Shown: in pieces, positions 7,027 to 9,664 of the stretch | Layout: the number at the start of each line of letters is the position of its first letter | How positions within the stretch are numbered: the stretch's first letter is position 1 | From: Chloroflexota bacterium | GTDB taxonomy: Bacteria; Chloroflexota; Limnocylindria; Limnocylindrales; CSP1-4 | Length of the DNA stretch: 9,664 nucleotides | Assembly: GCA_021789355.1 (NCBI GenBank) | Contig: JAJYJR010000187.1 | Location: 1-9,664 of the forward strand | Reading direction: 5' to 3' | Made by a program: the position numbers and the translations under genes | Notes under the pieces: generated by a model | Seen by the model: only the letters and a program-made list of their open reading frames with translations | The model's database searches: none | What the model was told of the DNA's origin: nothing

Positions 7027-8021
7027 CCCATCCCCCTCGTGGATTCCCTGACGACCAGGCGGGGACGAAGCCGGATGTGCGCCAGGCGCCCGTCCGCGCC
7101 GGGCGAGAGCGCGACGGCAATCGCCGTCGCGCCCATCCGCCTGGCAGGTTGGTGGATGGTCGTCAACGCAGGACGCGAATAGGCGGCGAAGACGAGGTCA
7201 TCGAAGCCGACCACGGAGACGTCGGCCGGAACGCGGACGCCGTGCGTCTCGAGGCCACGGATGAACGCAAGGGCAGCCAGATCGTTGGGGGCCGTGACCG
7301 CCGTCGGGCGCGAACGGAGACGCAGGAACGCCTGCGCGGCGCGAGTCCCGTCCGCGGTCGTGAACCCGCCGCGGATCACCGTCGTCTCGAGGGATCGCTC
7401 CTCCATGGCGAGCGCGTATCCGTGCAGGCGGTCCTTCGCGGTGGATGCGTCCTGCGGGCCGGCGATACACGCGATGTGCGTGTGGCCGAGATCGAGGAGG
7501 TGCTCAGTCGCGAGGCGTCCTCCGAGCTGGTTGTCCACGCTCACGCTGGGCAGGTCGAGCCCGTCAAGGAGGCGGTCGACGATGACGATCGGGCATCGTG
7601 CCGAGAACTCGCGCAGGGTATCGGCGGAGGCCTCGGAGTTCGGCACGACGACCACGAACGGAACCTGCAGTGGCACCAACGATTCGAGGTACTGGCGCTC
7701 GAGGTTCGCCTCGCTCTCCGTGTTGCACAGGAGCAGCGCGTAGCCCGCACGGCGGGCGGCCTCCTCCGCGCCGAGCGCGAGCTCGGGAAAGAAGGCATTC
7801 GCCACGTCAGGGATCAGCAACGGCACGATCGGCGCGCGTTGCTCGGTCAATGCCCGGGCGAGCAGATTCGGCTGGTAGCCAAGCTCCTGCGCGACTCTCA
7901 GCACACGATCGCGGGTCGGACCGGGCCGCGACGAGGTCCCTCGGAGGATGCGCGAGACGGTCGAGGCGTGGACGCCAGCCGCGCTTGCGACATCCCGGAT
8001 AGTGACCCGACCTCCAGGCAC
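7023..8021 (-). CDS. LacI/GalR-family transcriptional repressor
   Basis: A 332-aa regulator of typical length. The N-terminal helix-turn-helix spans roughly residues 6-30 (VTIRDVASAAGV, recognition helix STVSRIL at 20-26). The hinge helix PNLLARAL (51-58) is the element that inserts Leu at a central CpG step. The periplasmic-binding-protein-like effector domain begins at IVPLLIPDVANAFF and includes the dimer-interface and ligand blocks TAPNDLAALAFIRGL and VSVVGFDDL, ending with TTIHQP. The GTG start at 8021 is chosen because GGAGG is 4 nt upstream and nothing better lies nearby. Its own promoter carries two CAACCGGTTG palindromes at the expected transcription start, so autorepression and control of the downstream ribokinase and importer are likely. 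The ligand is probably ribose, a nucleoside or a phosphorylated product; the sequence does not tell which. Confidence 0.95.
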   Translation of the reverse strand: MPGGRVTIRDVASAAGVHASTVSRILRGTSSRPGPTRDRVLRVAQELGYQPNLLARALTEQRAPIVPLLIPDVANAFFPELALGAEEAARRAGYALLLCNTESEANLERQYLESLVPLQVPFVVVVPNSEASADTLREFSARCPIVIVDRLLDGLDLPSVSVDNQLGGRLATEHLLDLGHTHIACIAGPQDASTAKDRLHGYALAMEERSLETTVIRGGFTTADGTRAAQAFLRLRSRPTAVTAPNDLAALAFIRGLETHGVRVPADVSVVGFDDLVFAAYSRPALTTIHQPARRMGATAIAVALSPGADGRLAHIRLRPRLVVRESTRGMG

Positions 8022-8041
8022 GCTGCCTCCGCCCTGCGTGA

Positions 8042-8066
8042 CGCAACCGGTTGCGCAACCGGTTGT
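8042..8066 (-). promoter_or_regulatory. Double LacI-type operator overlapping the lacI transcription start
   Basis: CAACCGGTTG occurs twice (8044-8053 and 8056-8065), separated by CG, so the whole 22 bp is one perfect palindrome. Its centre, TTGCGCAA (8051-8058), is also a palindrome. AACCGGTT with a central CpG is a typical LacI-family operator core. The two centres are 12 bp apart, and the element covers the predicted +1 and the first transcribed bases. No further copy of the full site was found in the window. Confidence 0.85.
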
Positions 8067-8071
8067 GCGCT

Positions 8072-8100
8072 TGTATAGCGTCGCCGGAACGCAATGTCAA
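8072..8100 (-). promoter_or_regulatory. Sigma70-type promoter for lacI-rbsK (and possibly the whole operon)
   Basis: On the minus strand a perfect -35 TTGACA (8100-8095) is followed after exactly 17 nt by TATACA (8077-8072). The predicted transcription start is near 8065, at the edge of the operator, giving a leader of about 45 nt before the LacI GTG. Repressor bound at 8044-8065 would block initiation. This is the strongest promoter-like sequence I see in the window. Confidence 0.85.
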
Positions 8101-8137
8101 CGGGGGTGGCCGGATGTCTCTCGCCCTGCCGCCCCGC

Positions 8138-9136
8138 TCAGGTCCGGCCAGGCCTCCTGTAGCTCAGCGCCACACCGGCATGTGTGGCCGTCAGCCCGGA
8201 GATCGCCAGCTCGTCGCGCCGCCCGTACAGCTCGCGACGTGCCGCCCGGTGCCCGGCCTCCAGCGCGCGGCGCAGATCACGATCGCTCGGGCTCGAGGGA
8301 TCGGCTACGCCGGTCACGAACGCCGCCAGGAACCCCGCGTCGAAGGCGTCACCGGCGCCCGTCGTGTCGGCCACCGGCGCTGCGCGAGCCGGCACCTCCA
8401 CAGGAGCACGGCCATCGCGAAGGTGAGCCGACGCGCCCTGTGCTCCCGCTTTGACGATGACGAGCGGCGCGAGACGCAGCAACGCGTCGACTCCCTCCTC
8501 GACGGTCGCCGCGGTGGCCTCGGCGCGGGTGGCGAGCAGGACGTCCGGCCTCAGCGCCGCGACACGCCCGAGAATCAACCCGGGCCCCTCCGACTCGAGG
8601 AACCCCGCGGACGACAGGTCCACGCTGATCAGCGCGCCTCCCTGCTTCGCGAGCCACGCGGCACGTAGCGACGTGGTCGCCAGGAGGTCGCCCACCAGCG
8701 AGTACGCCGGCACGTGGAAGAGCCTGACTCCCGCGAACCAGGACCTCCGCAGATGGCGCGGCGCCAGGCGGTGGATCACGGCCCGGTCGGCGACGAATGA
8801 TCGGTCGCCGTCCTCGACGAGCACACCAAGGCGTCCCGTGCGGGCGCCATGGAAGCGTACGGTGTGGACGAGCACCCGGCGTGCTTCGAGGTAGGCGACC
8901 AGGCCGTCACCCGGGCCGTCGTCTGCCACCGCGGTCACGAATGACGTGTCGAGACCCAACCTGGCGAACCAACGCGCGGTGGTCGCGGCCGATCCTCCCT
9001 GCCGGAACGACACGTATCCGGCGACGTCCGTTCCCCTCCTGAGCGGCCCTGATGGCGCGAGAACAACGTCGAGCACGAGATCGCCGAGCACGAGCACGCG
9101 GGTCGTCGAGGCTGCAGCAAACCGGCGCGAGACCAT
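8138..9136 (-). CDS. PfkB-family carbohydrate/nucleoside kinase, substrate unknown
   Basis: A 332-aa cytosolic ATP-dependent kinase of the ribokinase superfamily. The sequence starts MVSRRFAAASTTRVLVLGDLVLDVV. A GGSAATTARWFARLG block (47-61) matches PfkB signature 1, and DTTGAGDAF (257-265) matches signature 2 with catalytic-base Asp263; VKAGAQGA precedes it as in the family. It lacks ribokinase's GGKGANQ and reads GGSAAT, so ribose is not the obvious substrate; a sugar acid, another sugar, or a nucleoside such as pseudouridine are all possible. The ATG at 9136 has no clear Shine-Dalgarno. TAGCGT lies 8 nt upstream and could be a -10 element for a leaderless mRNA, but no -35 supports it. The frame is open to 9289, with Gly/Ala-rich, unconvincing sequence. 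It ends 37 nt before the lacI promoter and has no visible terminator, so read-through into lacI is possible. Confidence 0.85.
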   Translation of the reverse strand: MVSRRFAAASTTRVLVLGDLVLDVVLAPSGPLRRGTDVAGYVSFRQGGSAATTARWFARLGLDTSFVTAVADDGPGDGLVAYLEARRVLVHTVRFHGARTGRLGVLVEDGDRSFVADRAVIHRLAPRHLRRSWFAGVRLFHVPAYSLVGDLLATTSLRAAWLAKQGGALISVDLSSAGFLESEGPGLILGRVAALRPDVLLATRAEATAATVEEGVDALLRLAPLVIVKAGAQGASAHLRDGRAPVEVPARAAPVADTTGAGDAFDAGFLAAFVTGVADPSSPSDRDLRRALEAGHRAARRELYGRRDELAISGLTATHAGVALSYRRPGRT

Positions 9137-9193
9137 CTCGGGGAACGCTAGCGTGCCCAAGCGACCGCCGGTGGCGTGTTTACCGGCTGGCCC

Positions 9194-9207
9194 TGGTCCC
9201 AGGACCA
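9194..9207. promoter_or_regulatory. Candidate operator palindrome upstream of the PfkB kinase
   Basis: TGGTCC and GGACCA flank a CA dinucleotide, a perfect inverted repeat. It lies 58 bp upstream of the kinase ATG, a plausible place for a regulator, but it differs from the AACCGGTT operator at lacI and no partner copy was found. Confidence 0.3.
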
Positions 9208-9409
9208 ATCCCACCCTGCCGCCGAACCCGTCCGAGGCCGAGCTTACCGCCGCGGCTTGGGGGCTCGCACCTTGCGTCTGCCGCCACACGTCTGCCGCCG
9301 GGGCTGGACAGACCGACGGCGACGGTGTTCACATTCTGGCCGACCACGGTGCGCCACGCCCGGTGCTCGGCTCGGAGCCTTCTGGGGTGGGCACCAGGGG
9401 ATCCAGTAA

Positions 9410-9437
9410 GTCGCAGGTAATACCCCGCCGGTATAGT
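9410..9437 (+). promoter_or_regulatory. Weak candidate plus-strand promoter
   Basis: TATAGT (9432-9437) matches the -10 consensus at five of six positions. The best -35, GTCGCA (9410-9415) at 16-nt spacing, matches at only three of six. If used, transcription would begin near 9444, directly at the base of the hairpin region, and run towards the possible GTG start at 9649. Confidence 0.3.
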
Positions 9438-9445
9438 GTCGCCAT

Positions 9446-9496
9446 CGTCCGCCGAGATCCGAAGTGCCCCGGGCCTCGGCGGACGTTTCGCGTCCG
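9446..9496 (+). other. Two mutually exclusive GC-rich hairpins (possible structured leader)
   Basis: CGTCCGCCGAG (9446-9456) is perfectly complementary to CTCGGCGGACG (9475-9485), an 11-bp stem with an 18-nt loop. The 3' arm also pairs through CGGACG (9480-9485) with CGTCCG (9491-9496) around the 5-nt loop TTTCG. The two stems share the middle arm and cannot form together. Only three T residues follow the first stem, so a classical terminator is not supported. Read on the minus strand the same pairing exists. Confidence 0.4.
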
Positions 9497-9648
9497 GGAC
9501 GGCCACCGTGGCGATGGCGGTGATCGTGTGGAAGGTGGCGCCGGGGCGCGCGGCCGGAGCCGCTGCACGCCCGCCCGCGCCGCCATGAGTTCTTCCGCTC
9601 CGCCACCGCCGCACTTCCCGCCGCATGACCGCCCGAGAGGAGGCGCCG

Positions 9649-9664
9649 GTGGACCAGCTGCCCG
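9649..9664 (+). CDS. Possible start of a plus-strand gene (runs off right edge)
   Basis: GTG at 9649 is preceded by GAGAGGAGG (9635-9643) at 5-nt spacing, the best ribosome binding site on the plus strand in this part of the window. Only five codons are visible (MDQLP, with Met from GTG), so no product can be named. An in-frame ATG at 9625 (MTAREEAPVDQLP) and an out-of-frame ATG at 9585 with a Pro-rich translation are alternatives without ribosome binding sites. Confidence 0.35.

Larger units (their letters stand above)
9137..9648. other. Intergenic region between the kinase and a possible plus-strand gene
   Basis: About 510 bases with no convincing coding sequence. Open frames on both strands give Arg/Gly/Pro-rich translations without family motifs. 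Recognisable items are a 14-bp palindrome TGGTCC-CA-GGACCA (9194-9207) 58 bp upstream of the kinase start, a plus-strand TATAGT (9432-9437), and a hairpin pair at 9446-9496 described separately. A looser fold (GGTGC/GCACC around an inner GGCT/AGCC) occurs at about 9361-9395. No tRNA or known riboswitch was recognised. Confidence 0.6.

Noticed and set aside
9300..9440. Possible tRNA or other known structured RNA
   Set aside because: Some local pairing (GGTGC/GCACC) is visible, but no acceptor, D, anticodon and T arm arrangement or T-loop consensus can be assembled.
9180..9626. Minus-strand open frame of 148 codons (and a 120-codon frame nested in the same region)
   Set aside because: Arg/Gly/Pro-rich translation without recognisable motifs, and no convincing ribosome binding site noted; long open frames are expected by chance at this GC content.

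Overview
The window is a compact nucleoside (or ribonucleoside-like) uptake and salvage locus from a GC-rich bacterium. GTG starts are frequent, third codon positions are mostly G or C, and the binding lipoprotein carries a long Ala/Pro/Ser linker. This fits Chloroflexota (for example uncultured soil or freshwater lineages) or Actinomycetota. I lean to Chloroflexota, but the sequence alone does not settle it.

All recognised genes lie on the minus strand and are transcribed right to left, except a possible plus-strand gene at the extreme right edge. From right to left: a PfkB-family sugar/nucleoside kinase of unknown substrate (9136-8138); a strong sigma70-type promoter with a double palindromic operator (8100-8044); a LacI-family repressor (8021-7023); a ribokinase (7026-6064); a BMP-family substrate-binding lipoprotein (5966-4812); a double-domain ABC ATPase (4701-3163); two BPD_transp_2-type permeases (3166-2066 and 2069-1137); a nucleoside hydrolase (1110-139); and the first 29 codons of a second nucleoside hydrolase (88-1, running off the left edge).

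The logic is coherent. The lipoprotein captures a nucleoside outside the cell and the ATPase/permease complex imports it. The nucleoside hydrolases split it into base and ribose, and the ribokinase makes ribose 5-phosphate. The LacI protein probably senses the substrate or a sugar product and represses from the palindromes at its own promoter. Three neighbouring gene pairs share 4-nt start/stop overlaps (lacI/rbsK, ATPase/permease 1, permease 1/permease 2), and most other gaps are short, so the eight genes from lacI leftward could be a single transcript. No convincing separate promoter was seen in front of the transport genes. A hairpin just after the lipoprotein gene could set its expression apart from the rest.

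The right end (9137-9648) is about 510 bases without a credible gene. It holds a 14-base palindrome upstream of the kinase, a possible plus-strand -10 element, and a GC-rich pair of mutually exclusive hairpins upstream of a possible GTG start at 9649. No mobile element, CRISPR array, tRNA or rRNA was seen. I do not see a wholly new system here. The most informative signals are the operator architecture, the two different nucleoside hydrolases side by side, and the structured leader-like segment at the right.
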